Below, in pieces: positions 7,241-14,906 of a stretch of DNA of 16,727 nt. How positions within the stretch are numbered: the stretch's first letter is position 1; each line of letters begins with the position of its first letter. The stretch is taken from assembly GCA_905215835.1 (NCBI GenBank), contig CAJMRR010000027.1:1-16727 (forward strand). The letters run 5' to 3'. This stretch comes from an uncultured bacterium (GTDB lineage: Bacteria > Actinomycetota > Coriobacteriia > Coriobacteriales > Coriobacteriaceae). A program made the position numbers and the translations under genes. The notes beneath the pieces were generated by a model that saw nothing but the letters and a program-made list of their open reading frames with translations, did not search any database and had not been told where the DNA came from.

Positions 7241-8782
7241 CTAGATGTTGAGCGCGTGGTAGGTCACGCTCGCACCCGGAGCCTCAACGGTCACTCCATA
7301 GGCCTCGGGATAGATGCGCGTCGAGAACACGAGCGCGCCATCGTTCACAAACACCTCGACCGACGAGACATCGCCAACAATGCGCACGTTACGAACCTCG
7401 CCGACGGGCTCCCAGCGCACGGTACGACCGCAGCCGGCAGAAGCGCGACCCTCATCGGTAAATCGCATCTCAAAGTGCGAGAGCAGTTCGCCATCGGCGG
7501 GCACAAATGCCAGCTTCAGCTCGCCATCAACGGTCGAGGTAAACGCGCCGTCGACACCGTCAACAACAACGTCAAAGCAGGTATCGCCGGCAACCTCAAA
7601 CGAGCCCTCCCCCACACGCACCGAAGCATAATGGTGCTCGATCTCGCGCGCCGGCTGCTGCAGCACCACGCCGCCAGCACCGGCTGTGAGCTCACGCGGC
7701 ACCGTCATGCAGTGCTGCCAGCCACACGCCACGGTGGGGTCGTTGCCATAGGTCGGCTCATCGGGCATGCCCATCCAGCCGATTAGAATATGGCGACCGT
7801 CCTCGGCCGTGAACTCCTGCGGAGCATAGAAGTCAAAACCGGCGTCCCACAGGCGGAACTCGCCCAGCTCATAGGCACCGTCGCCACCGGTAATGTCGCC
7901 TGTTACAGGCATGTAGCCAGCAGCGTATACGTTGCCGCGGTCCCAACGACCGCCTTCAAGCCCTTGGGGAGAGAAGGACAGCCACTTCGCCGGTACGCCG
8001 CCATCCGCCTCAAGCTCAAGGTATCCCGGGCACTCCCACATAAAGCCAAAACGCTCGGGCGTAGACACACGGCTCTCGAGCTCCCAGTTCAGCATGTCCG
8101 CCGAACCATACACCAGGATCTCACCCACATCGCGCCCGGCACCCTCGCCGTGCATGGCGCAAAATCGACTATCGACATGCCGCCCGTCCACGCGACGACG
8201 GGCGCCCAGCACCATGTGATAACGCCCGTCCGCGTCACGCCACACCTTGGGGTCACGCACGTGGCAGGTCAATTCCTCGGGATAATCCTCGGAAGCCAGC
8301 ACCACACGCTTTTGGCTGAACTCCCGGCCGGCAAGGCCATCAACGCTCTCCACATAGACGGTATCAGCGCGGCGGCCGGTATTGACGTAGTCGTACGTCC
8401 CGTCCGAATCGGAAAGCTTAACGTTGCCCGTATAAAGCACGCGAATGCGACCGTCCTCGGCAAGCGCGTAGCCCGAATACACGCCATGGCAATCGAACGG
8501 CTCGTCGGGCAGCAATGGGGCGCCAACGTAGTCCCACGTCATAAGGTCGCAGCTCGTCGCATGACCCCAGGCCTTAACGCCACCCTCGACATCAAACGGC
8601 GCATATTGAAAATAAGCATGGAACACGCCGCCTGCTTGGCAAAGACCGTTGGGGTCGTTGAGCCAACCCGCCGGCGGCATAATATGGAAGTGCTGGCCAT
8701 ACGCGCCATGACCGCACTCAGAGGCGGCAGCGTCAACAGCAGCAACCAGCTTTGCAAGGTCGCGACCAAGTGCATTAGACAT
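7241..8782 (-). CDS. scrB: Sucrose-6-phosphate hydrolase / beta-fructosidase (GH32)
   Basis: Cytosolic GH32 enzyme, 513 aa. It hydrolyses sucrose-6-phosphate from the PTS to glucose-6-phosphate and fructose. The five-blade propeller carries the nucleophile D43 in WLNDPNG (40-46), the transition-state stabiliser in RDP (176-178) and the acid/base E250 in WECPG. A C-terminal beta-sandwich follows from about residue 370 (VSSVEVFVNDG is typical). There is no signal peptide, which fits an intracellular phosphosugar hydrolase. The start has TAGGAC upstream. It lies 106 bases after the scrA reading frame in the same direction and ends in a strong terminator. All catalytic residues are present even though the transporter upstream is broken. 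Confidence 0.93.
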   Translation of the reverse strand: MSNALGRDLAKLVAAVDAAASECGHGAYGQHFHIMPPAGWLNDPNGLCQAGGVFHAYFQYAPFDVEGGVKAWGHATSCDLMTWDYVGAPLLPDEPFDCHGVYSGYALAEDGRIRVLYTGNVKLSDSDGTYDYVNTGRRADTVYVESVDGLAGREFSQKRVVLASEDYPEELTCHVRDPKVWRDADGRYHMVLGARRRVDGRHVDSRFCAMHGEGAGRDVGEILVYGSADMLNWELESRVSTPERFGFMWECPGYLELEADGGVPAKWLSFSPQGLEGGRWDRGNVYAAGYMPVTGDITGGDGAYELGEFRLWDAGFDFYAPQEFTAEDGRHILIGWMGMPDEPTYGNDPTVACGWQHCMTVPRELTAGAGGVVLQQPAREIEHHYASVRVGEGSFEVAGDTCFDVVVDGVDGAFTSTVDGELKLAFVPADGELLSHFEMRFTDEGRASAGCGRTVRWEPVGEVRNVRIVGDVSSVEVFVNDGALVFSTRIYPEAYGVTVEAPGASVTYHALNI

Positions 8783-8812
8783 ATCAAAGTCCTAACGGAT
8801 CGAAAGTAACAA

Positions 8813-8869
8813 GGCGCCAGAGGTTGGCACCAGATACGGGAAACGCCCGCGAGCATACAACCCGCGGGC
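8813..8869 (-). other. Two intercistronic hairpins between scrA and scrB
   Basis: The 106-base scrA-scrB gap contains a 7-bp GC stem (GCCCGCG, 8845-8851, with 8863-8869). A second 6-bp stem at 8813-8831 (GGTGCC with GGCGCC, one G-U pair) follows. Neither is followed by a T-run on the minus strand, so they are more likely mRNA-stability or processing elements than terminators. Confidence 0.4.
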
Positions 8870-8888
8870 ACCCCTCAATCAAAAGCTC

Positions 8889-9290
8889 TTAGGCCTGCTC
8901 GGAAGCCTTGGGCTCGTCCTTGTACAGGACAAACGAGATGGCAAAGGAAGCCAGCGCGGCGACCGCAAACATGATCGCGTACTGCACGGGCTGGGCCAGG
9001 CACAGCAGAATACCGAAGATACCGGTAACGCCCGTGCCGGAGGCAGCCAGCGAAGTGAGCGCGCAGACCAAGGCACCGCAGCCACCGCCGATGCAGCCGG
9101 CGATGAAGGGCTTAAAGAAGCGCAGGTTCACACCAAAGATGGCGGGCTCGGTAATGCCCATGAAGGCGGACAGAGCCGAAGGAAGCGCAAGGCCCTTGAT
9201 CTTGGCATCGCGGGTCTTAAAGGCAACGGCGAGCGCGGCGCCACCCTGGGCGATATTGGCAGCGCTAGCAATGGGCAGCCAATAGGTCAC
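8889..9290 (-). CDS. scrA: C-terminal fragment of sucrose EIIC
   Basis: 133 residues from a GTG whose last bases overlap the previous stop (GTGA). It contains the EIIC signature GITEPAIFG followed by three hydrophobic segments and a charged tail ending KDEPKASEQA. The GTG has no good ribosome-binding site of its own (upstream is CGCCAGTACGGC), so translation would depend on coupling. It has no EIIB domain and no known function alone. Confidence 0.6.
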   Translation of the reverse strand: MTYWLPIASAANIAQGGAALAVAFKTRDAKIKGLALPSALSAFMGITEPAIFGVNLRFFKPFIAGCIGGGCGALVCALTSLAASGTGVTGIFGILLCLAQPVQYAIMFAVAALASFAISFVLYKDEPKASEQA

Positions 9291-10288
9291 GCCGTACTGG
9301 CGAGCTGGCCCAGGTCGATGGCGGTGTACATCTGGTGGATACCGGTAACGACCGTGGGGGCATAGAACAGGCCGACGATAAAGGAACCGATGCCGAAGGG
9401 CAGGGTCAGCAGGGCCTGGATCAGACCGAGGATGGCGTTCTCGGCCCAGACAAAGATGGGGCCGACGGCAACAAGAGTCACGAGCACGGTCACGAACACC
9501 GAGACGAGCGGGGTCACAAAGAGGTCGAACATCTCGGGAACGATCTTGTGCAGGCGCTTCTCGAGGAAGGCCAGAATGGCGCAGGCGATGACGATGGGGA
9601 TCACATGGCCCTGATAACCGACCCGCTCAAAGCTGTAGACGCCGGGGATGACGGTGACCATGGTCTGAACGCCCTCGGAGGCAACCGTGTAGGCGCTCTG
9701 CAGCGAGGAGTTGATGAACGCACCTCCGACGACGGCACCCAGGTACGGGTTGGCGCCAAAGGCCTTAGCGGCGGAGTAACCGATCAGGATCTGCAGAATA
9801 CCAAAGGACGTTCCCGAGACCAGGTCGGCGATCTTGTAGATAAAGTTATTGGTGTCGAGCGCGATAAAGCCGTTGGAGGCCATAAAGTTGAGGGCGCTCA
9901 TGATTCCCAGCAGCAGGCCCGAAGCCACGATGGCGGGGATGATGGGAACAAAGACGTCGCCGAGAACCTTAATGGCGCGCATAAAGATGTTCTGCTGCTG
10001 CGCCGCGGCCTCCTTGACCTCGGCCTTGGTGGCAGCCTCGACGCCGCTGAGCGCGATGAACTCTTCGTAGACCTTGTTGACGGTGCCGGTGCCAAAAATA
10101 ATCTGGAGCTGGCCCTGAGCCTCAAAGACGCCCTTGGCGCCGTCGACGTTCTCGATGGCCTCCTTGTTAACCTTGGAATTATCGGCAATCACCAGGCGCA
10201 GACGCGTGGCGCAGTGTGCGGCCGAAACAACGTTATCGGCGCCACCGATGTTGTCGAGCACCTCTTGGGCTGATTTGCGGTAGTCCAT
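9287..10288 (-). CDS. scrA: N-terminal fragment of sucrose EIIBC (EIIB and most of EIIC)
   Basis: 333 residues. The EIIB domain has the phospho-cysteine C26 in AAHCATRLRL, and a linker at about 85-100 (KEAAAQQQ) leads to the first EIIC helices up to VTGIHQMYTAIDLG. It ends at the frameshift. If made, it could still be phosphorylated at C26 but lacks the last part of the sugar channel. Confidence 0.7.
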   Translation of the reverse strand: MDYRKSAQEVLDNIGGADNVVSAAHCATRLRLVIADNSKVNKEAIENVDGAKGVFEAQGQLQIIFGTGTVNKVYEEFIALSGVEAATKAEVKEAAAQQQNIFMRAIKVLGDVFVPIIPAIVASGLLLGIMSALNFMASNGFIALDTNNFIYKIADLVSGTSFGILQILIGYSAAKAFGANPYLGAVVGGAFINSSLQSAYTVASEGVQTMVTVIPGVYSFERVGYQGHVIPIVIACAILAFLEKRLHKIVPEMFDLFVTPLVSVFVTVLVTLVAVGPIFVWAENAILGLIQALLTLPFGIGSFIVGLFYAPTVVTGIHQMYTAIDLGQLASTA

Positions 10289-10342
10289 GACTTCCCTTTC
10301 CTCCAACGGGCGCATGTGCACCCGGCCATCTTTGATACTTAC

Positions 10343-10384
10343 ACTGTAATCGTTTTCAGTTTCATTTGTCTGTAATCGTTTTCA
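10343..10384 (-). promoter_or_regulatory. scrA promoter with two ScrR operators
   Basis: TGTAATCGTTTTCA occurs twice, at 10345-10358 and 10371-10384, 26 bp apart centre to centre. It has the LacI-family form with a central CG. On the minus strand CAGACA (10367-10372), an 18-base spacer and TACAGT (10343-10348) make a plausible promoter. One operator covers the -10 and spacer and the other abuts the -35, so repressor binding would block polymerase. Confidence 0.75.
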
Positions 10385-10471
10385 CATAGCGGTAAACGGT
10401 CGATAATTGACGGTGAAAGGTAGTTTTGAGAAAAACATAAGGGCTCAGAGGCAGACAGACGTGCCCAAAAC

Positions 10472-11452
10472 CTAGACATTCATAAGCTGATGGCCGAGCT
10501 TGAGCGTCTTGAGACCGCGCTCCCCCTCCACGCCATCGAGCGCGTCGAGCAGCATATTGGTCGCCTCGACGCCACTGGTCAGGTAGCCGTAATGCACGGT
10601 GGGAATGCCGCCCGTCAGCGCGCGCAAAAATGCGTTGTCGCCAAAACCGCTCACGCGACACACGCCCTCGCCCACGCCGCGCAGCTCGTCAAAAGCGCGC
10701 AGGGCGCCGGCCGCCATAGTGTCGGTCGCGCACGCTATAAACGAAACATCGGGATCGACGGAGAGCAGTTCGTGTGCAGCGCGATAGCCCGAGTCGAGCG
10801 TAAATGACCCCTGGCGAATCAGGCTCGGATCAAGCACCGCGCCCGCGGCGCGCAAGCCGGCCTCAAAACCGCGACGACGGTCGAAACCGGCCGCACGGTC
10901 CTCATCCGTAACTCCGATGTAGGCAATCTTGCCATCCACGCGACCCGCAAGCGCACGACCGAGCTCAAAGGCAGCCTCGTAATCGTCGTGATAGACGCAC
11001 GCCGCGCCCTCAACATTCTGGCCGATCAGCACGATGGGCACACGGCACGACTCAATAGCGCGACGGTGCTCGTCGGTGATCATGGTTGCCACCAACACAA
11101 TGCCATCGACCGGGTGGTTTTGGAATAAATCGAGGTATTCGAGCTCGCAATCGGGGACGTTATCGGTATTGGCAAGAAGCATCTGGTAGCCGCGGCGGCC
11201 AAGCACCTGCCCGATGCCCGCCGTAATGCGGCTCACCGACTCGGAATTAATCTTAGGCACGATGACGCCGATGAGCTTAGTGGAGCCGGTGCGCAGCGCG
11301 CGAGCCTGGCTGGACCGCACGTATCCGGTCAGCTCAATCGCCTGCTTAATGCGCTCGGCCTTGTCCGCCGAGATATATCCACCGTTGAGGTAGCGCGAGA
11401 CGGCGGCGCTCGAAACGCCCGCAAGCTCGGCCACATCTTTCATCTTTACCAC
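10472..11452 (-). CDS. scrR: LacI-family sucrose operon repressor
   Basis: Repressor of about 326 aa. The N-terminal LacI helix-turn-helix is KMKDVAELAGVSSAAVSRYL with the hinge YVRSSQARALRTG. The rest, from about residue 60, is a periplasmic-binding-protein-like effector domain (GVIVPKINSESVSRI; PVDGIVLVA; VPIVLIGQN; IAYIGV; GFGDNAF near the end). It lies directly upstream of scrA on the same strand, and operators of the LacI type flank both genes, so the sucrose or sucrose-6-phosphate/fructose response is inferred from context. GTG 11452, with AGGGG 5 bases upstream, is the preferred start. A start at 11485 would place a likely operator inside the coding sequence. ATG 11443 is an alternative. 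Confidence 0.88.
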   Translation of the reverse strand: MVKMKDVAELAGVSSAAVSRYLNGGYISADKAERIKQAIELTGYVRSSQARALRTGSTKLIGVIVPKINSESVSRITAGIGQVLGRRGYQMLLANTDNVPDCELEYLDLFQNHPVDGIVLVATMITDEHRRAIESCRVPIVLIGQNVEGAACVYHDDYEAAFELGRALAGRVDGKIAYIGVTDEDRAAGFDRRRGFEAGLRAAGAVLDPSLIRQGSFTLDSGYRAAHELLSVDPDVSFIACATDTMAAGALRAFDELRGVGEGVCRVSGFGDNAFLRALTGGIPTVHYGYLTSGVEATNMLLDALDGVEGERGLKTLKLGHQLMNV

Positions 11453-11467
11453 GAGCACCCCTGTCGT

Positions 11468-11481
11468 TGAAATCGCTTTCA
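11468..11481. promoter_or_regulatory. Likely ScrR autoregulatory operator
   Basis: TGAAATCGCTTTCA, a near-perfect palindrome of the same TGNAANCGNTTNCA form as the scrA operators. It is 16 bases upstream of the preferred scrR start, so the repressor probably limits its own synthesis, or loops to the scrA sites about 1.1 kb away. Confidence 0.6.
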
Positions 11482-11548
11482 CCATAATACCCGTGACGGC
11501 GCTTCGGATAAATCAATATCACCCAGGTCGAGCAAACGTCAGCGAGCG

Positions 11549-11640
11549 GGCAGCTGCCGTGGCGAGGTGCCGCGAAAGAGGAGCGAAGCGTACTTTATGT
11601 ACGCGAGCGACGGTTTGAGCGGCAGATCGCCCGGCAGATG
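11549..11640. other. Hairpin-rich noncoding spacer
   Basis: The 204 bases between scrR and the DUF4956 gene have no supported gene. They contain a GGCAGCTGCC palindrome (11549-11558) and a 6-bp stem GCGTAC/GTACGC with loop TTTAT (11588-11604) flanked by direct repeats GAGCGAA and GAGCGAC. Two CGGCAGAT copies follow (11620-11640). This could be a structured RNA, a dispersed repeat or part of the scrR promoter region. No -35/-10 pair stands out. Confidence 0.35.
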
Positions 11641-11660
11641 CTCGCGCAGCGTCGAGCGGT

Positions 11661-11682
11661 CCGGCGTTTGTTAAAACGCCGG
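11661..11682 (-). terminator. Hairpin at the end of the surface-polysaccharide operon
   Basis: CCGGCGTTT (11661-11669) pairs perfectly with AAACGCCGG (11674-11682) around a 4-base loop, starting 7 bases beyond the DUF4956 stop. On the minus strand no T-run follows it, so it may be a terminator of the tail-less type or a 3'-end stabiliser. Confidence 0.5.
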
Positions 11683-11689
11683 AACATAG

Positions 11690-12355
11690 TTAGCCGTGGT
11701 ACTCGCCGTTGTATTGGATCAACGTTAGGTCCTCAACACCATCGAGCGCGCGAATGGCGTCAGCATAGGGCATATCCACACCATCCGAGAACACCTCGGC
11801 GGCCATTTCGACCTTGTCGCCGCGCATGGTCTTGGACTTGACGGTGAACTTGGTACGCCCAAACGCGCGCACGATATCGTCGCCGGTGGTCTGGCCCGTG
11901 TAGTGGATGACCATCATGTACACGCGTGCCTTGTCCTGGTGGCTCGCAAAGCCGGCGATCATCACCACGATCACCACCGCCGTGAGCCCCACGAGCGCGT
12001 ACATGCCGGCGCCTGCCGTAATGCCCGTGGTAATGGCCCAAAACAGATACAGCAGGTCGAGCGGGTCCTTGACCGCCGTACGGTAGCGGACGATGGACAG
12101 AGCACCGACCATACCGAGCGAGATGACCACGTTGGTCGAGATCGCGAGCGTGACCATGCAGGTGAGCACGCACATGCCCACGAGCGTCACGGCAAAGCTG
12201 CGCGAATACACCACGCCGGTAAAAAAGCGCTTGTACACGTAATAGATTAGGATGCCCATGGCGAGCGCCACGAGCAGCGAAAGGCCAATCTTGGCAGGGT
12301 CGACCTGGCCAAACGCCTCCAAGACGGAGTTCTTAAAAAAGTCCCTGGTGCTCAT
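11690..12355 (-). CDS. DUF4956 membrane protein
   Basis: 221 aa integral membrane protein of the DUF4956 family, whose function is not established. Hydrophobic segments lie at about 23-41, 53-72, 76-88 and 103-136, followed by a cytosolic-looking C-terminal domain of about 80 residues. The conserved family motif SLGMVGALSIVRYRTAVKDP is at 79-98. It starts 3 bases after the VTC-polymerase gene, so it is translated with it. DUF4956 genes are often found next to VTC and CotH genes, which suggests a membrane partner for the polymerase; that role is inferred. GAGGGG lies about 11 bases before the ATG. Confidence 0.88.
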   Translation of the reverse strand: MSTRDFFKNSVLEAFGQVDPAKIGLSLLVALAMGILIYYVYKRFFTGVVYSRSFAVTLVGMCVLTCMVTLAISTNVVISLGMVGALSIVRYRTAVKDPLDLLYLFWAITTGITAGAGMYALVGLTAVVIVVMIAGFASHQDKARVYMMVIHYTGQTTGDDIVRAFGRTKFTVKSKTMRGDKVEMAAEVFSDGVDMPYADAIRALDGVEDLTLIQYNGEYHG

Positions 12356-12358
12356 GGT

Positions 12359-13150
12359 CTAAATATCCCCTCGGTTCTCAAAATCCGATTCCCAGTAATT
12401 AAATCCGCGCAGGTAGGCGGTCTTTTCGTAACACAGGCAGTACTTGGAGACCGCCGTGAGTTCGGCCGCGCCCGGCGGCACCATATCGCGCACCAGCTGC
12501 GGGCAAAACTCCGTAAACTTGACCTCCATCACCAGCTTGCCGGGCTCCAGCACGGGCAGCACTGGCAAGGTCACGTCAAAGATATCGAAGCTTCCCACCG
12601 CGGCACGCACGTTCATGTCAAACGTAATGCGCACGGTGCCCTCGTCCATCACCCACGGTTCGCGCTCGTAGTCCACGATGGTCCGCGGGCGCATCATGTT
12701 ACAGATGCACTCGATGTAGAACTCGCGACAGAGCGGATAGGGGCTCCTCAGCAAAAAGCCGTAGTCGCCGGCCAGAATCTGCTCAAACTCGCCGCGCGTG
12801 AGCGGCGCGTCCTCCTTGTAAATCCAGCTGCCGGACTTCTTTTTGCGCTCAAGCTTAATCACCTTGTCGCTGCCGTTATAGATGCGCACGCGATACTTTT
12901 TGCGCATGAGAATGCCGGCGTCTTTTTCCTCGTAGGCCGAGTTGCAATAGTCGTCAAAATACAGGCTTCGAATAGTGTAACCGCCCGCCTGCGCATGCTT
13001 GTCCAGCTTAAACACCGGCACCATGCGACAGGCAAGCGCGGCGTGCTCGCCCTCGTTAATGAGATATTTGAGCTCGTGGCGGTAACGCTCCTGCGTGGTA
13101 CGCACAGGCGGGGCCGCCAAGCGCTCAAGCAGCGCGCTAGCCCTCCTCAT
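12359..13150 (-). CDS. VTC-domain polyphosphate polymerase-like protein
   Basis: 263 aa protein with a single VTC (vacuolar transporter chaperone) tunnel domain. In yeast Vtc4 this domain makes polyphosphate from ATP. Basic and acidic tunnel residues are visible: RHELKYLI (24-31), RSLYFDD (61-67), KYRVRIYN (85-92), KLERKKKSG (99-107), MEVKF (208-212) and SKYC (235-238). It has no membrane segment, SPX domain or signal peptide, so it should be cytosolic and recruited to the membrane, perhaps by DUF4956. Its start overlaps the CotH gene by 14 bases and has GGAGG 6 bases upstream. Whether the bacterial operon protein makes polyphosphate or uses another nucleotide substrate is not settled from sequence. 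Confidence 0.88.
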   Translation of the reverse strand: MRRASALLERLAAPPVRTTQERYRHELKYLINEGEHAALACRMVPVFKLDKHAQAGGYTIRSLYFDDYCNSAYEEKDAGILMRKKYRVRIYNGSDKVIKLERKKKSGSWIYKEDAPLTRGEFEQILAGDYGFLLRSPYPLCREFYIECICNMMRPRTIVDYEREPWVMDEGTVRITFDMNVRAAVGSFDIFDVTLPVLPVLEPGKLVMEVKFTEFCPQLVRDMVPPGAAELTAVSKYCLCYEKTAYLRGFNYWESDFENRGDI

Positions 13151-14906
13151 ACGTGTCCTCCACGACCTTACCGCCGTCTTGCACGTAAAAACACTTCATG
13201 CCGTAGTGCTTGCCGTCGTCAGTCACATAGTAGTCAAACGCATCTTGCGTATAGCCGTCGGAGTTGGCGGCACGCACGCGCACAAAATACTGGCCGGCAT
13301 CGGGCGCATCGCAGGTCACCTCGGGAAGCAGCACGTCCTCGGCCTTAAAGACCACGTCGCTTATGGCATAGTCGCGCGCAAGCTCTACGGTGTAGCGAAT
13401 GTCGCGCGCCTCAAAGTCGTAGGACGCATCCCAGTTAATGCGCAGCTTACCGTTATCGATCTGCGGCACGCCGATGTAGAACGGCATGGGCTTTTTAAAA
13501 CTCTCGCGAAAGCTCTTGTAGTTCTCCTCGATCTCGGAGGGAATCGCCGCGGCGATCTGCTCGTATTGATCCTTGGTGACAGGAAGATTATCGATATCGG
13601 GCGAAGCAAAGACTAGGGATTCGGTAACCTCGCGATAATGCTTGATCATCTTGGTCAGGCGAGTCTCGGTCAAATACGAGCGCAAGTCCTTGACGGCACG
13701 GTCGAGCTCACCGCGGAACGACTTGCTGCGCAACGCGCGGTTAAACAGCACGTTGCCCCAGTAGTTGCTTGCACCGCGCTCCCAGCTCGCGTAGTCCGAA
13801 AACCCGGTAAGAGAAAGTTCCAGCTTACGCAGCATGCCGTCGTTATCCCAATCCAAAAAATACCAGGTATTTGAGTTGAGCGGGCTGTACAGATAGCAGT
13901 TGCGGTTCTGCGTATCGCAGTTGCCCGTAAGGATCTGAAACGCCAGCCAATAGACCAGGTTCTCGGTATCAAAGTAGGTGTCGAGCACGTCGTCGATCTT
14001 TTGCGAATCATCGTTGAGCGCATCGAGCATCTCGATGAGCTTGGTGTGGTCCGAATCGCCCTTGATCTCGAGCATGCCCTCAAAGTTTACCTGGCTGTAG
14101 TCTGGATCGTCGGCAATCTTAATGGTGTCCTCGCAGCGATGGAAATCGAAGTTGTTCACCTTGTACAGGTGCCCGCTCTTATCCAGGCCATGTGCCTTAA
14201 GCGCCGTCTTGTTGAGCTGCTCCACCTGCGTAAACAAGCCATAGTCCTCAAAGGTGTCGTTGGACTTTTCGGTCTGGTCGCACACCCACAGATGCACAAA
14301 CTGCGTGCGCAGCCCCATCATCTGGGGAATCCCACGGATAAGATCGTAGGCCATCTTGTTGCGAAAACGCATACCCTCGCCCATGTGCTTGTTGAGCGCA
14401 ATCGCGCGCTGTTGGCGCCAGGTACCCTTGCCCTTTTTGAGCTCCACCTTGTAATTCTTTTGCGAGTTCATGCTCGACGTCTGGCCGCGCACCTGCACAG
14501 TGGCATTGGGCGCTTCCTCGCCATAGCCAACCTCGCCGGCCACCGGGCCGTCTTCATCGCCTGGCTGCAGCAGGCCCATAACCTGATAGCGCGTCACGCC
14601 CATGTCGGCATAGTCATACACCGAGTACGTATTGATCTCGGCCCAGCTGTGGTCGGTGTTCTCGGAGCTGTTGCCGCGCGAGACCGTTAGGTACATGGTC
14701 ACAATGCCCGAGTCGTCGTAAACCTCGTACAGCTCGTCCTTATCGCGCAGGTGCTTGGACTGGTCGGAGGCCTCGGCCTTTTTAATCTTGTCCTGCTTTT
14801 TGACCTTTTTAGTCGAGGATTCGTCCTGAGACGAGCAGCCCGAAAGCAACAGCGCGCCGGCAGCCGCCTCGATCAGGCAGCGGCGAGACATCAACTTATC
14901 GATCAT
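13137..14906 (-). CDS. CotH-kinase family lipoprotein
   Basis: 589 aa. Residues 1-24 form a lipoprotein signal, with RR near the start and lipobox LLSGC, C24 being the anchor; a charged KKVKKQDKIKK linker follows. The CotH kinase-like domain spans about 65-425: RGQTSSMNSQKNYKVELKK (140-158), ALNKH (170-174), DYGLFTQVEQLN (221-232) and the metal-binding DWDND (352-356). A C-terminal fibronectin-III-like domain is at about 476-562. CotH of Bacillus is an atypical protein kinase that phosphorylates spore-coat proteins. This member should act outside the membrane, so its phosphate donor and target are unknown. ATG 14906 is chosen because GGGGAGG lies 5 bases before it; it overlaps pelG by 11 bases. 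An in-frame start at 15062 would bury the signal peptide. Confidence 0.88.
   Translation of the reverse strand: MIDKLMSRRCLIEAAAGALLLSGCSSQDESSTKKVKKQDKIKKAEASDQSKHLRDKDELYEVYDDSGIVTMYLTVSRGNSSENTDHSWAEINTYSVYDYADMGVTRYQVMGLLQPGDEDGPVAGEVGYGEEAPNATVQVRGQTSSMNSQKNYKVELKKGKGTWRQQRAIALNKHMGEGMRFRNKMAYDLIRGIPQMMGLRTQFVHLWVCDQTEKSNDTFEDYGLFTQVEQLNKTALKAHGLDKSGHLYKVNNFDFHRCEDTIKIADDPDYSQVNFEGMLEIKGDSDHTKLIEMLDALNDDSQKIDDVLDTYFDTENLVYWLAFQILTGNCDTQNRNCYLYSPLNSNTWYFLDWDNDGMLRKLELSLTGFSDYASWERGASNYWGNVLFNRALRSKSFRGELDRAVKDLRSYLTETRLTKMIKHYREVTESLVFASPDIDNLPVTKDQYEQIAAAIPSEIEENYKSFRESFKKPMPFYIGVPQIDNGKLRINWDASYDFEARDIRYTVELARDYAISDVVFKAEDVLLPEVTCDAPDAGQYFVRVRAANSDGYTQDAFDYYVTDDGKHYGMKCFYVQDGGKVVEDTYEEG

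Larger units (their letters stand above)
8889..10288 (-). pseudogene. scrA: Sucrose-specific PTS EIIBC, broken by a one-base frameshift
   Basis: Together two adjacent frames encode a complete EIIBC of about 466 residues. The first ends in LGQLASTA followed by TGA at 9287-9289; the second continues as VTYWLPIASAANIAQGG. Aligned to the other EIIBC in this window (LATTGFNPFNAMISGGIMAQ), the join is gap-free, residue for residue, if one base is restored near 9291-9297. The break falls in the membrane domain before GITEPAIFG, so neither half should transport alone. The family role is to import sucrose as sucrose-6-phosphate for ScrB. The start is ATG 10288, preceded by GGAGGAAAGGGAAGTC; an in-frame ATG at 10321 lacks a comparable site. 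It could be a real mutation or an assembly/read error. Confidence 0.75.

Noticed and set aside
6157..7251. 364-residue plus-strand frame opposite the CGS-like gene
   Set aside because: Composition is rich in S, R, A and P as expected for an antisense GC-rich frame, and it runs through the sucrose-operon terminator. The minus frame has recognisable family motifs.
9285..9297. Programmed frameshift in scrA
   Set aside because: No slippery heptamer, pseudoknot or internal Shine-Dalgarno is visible at the join, and EIIBC proteins are not known to use frameshifting.
9335..10273. 312-residue plus-strand frame opposite scrA
   Set aside because: Antisense composition (G, D, V, L repeats) opposite a well-identified EIIBC.
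10428..10466. Terminator after scrR
   Set aside because: The minus strand has TTATGTTTTTCTC, but the hairpin before it is only 4 bp with an 18-base loop, too weak to call.
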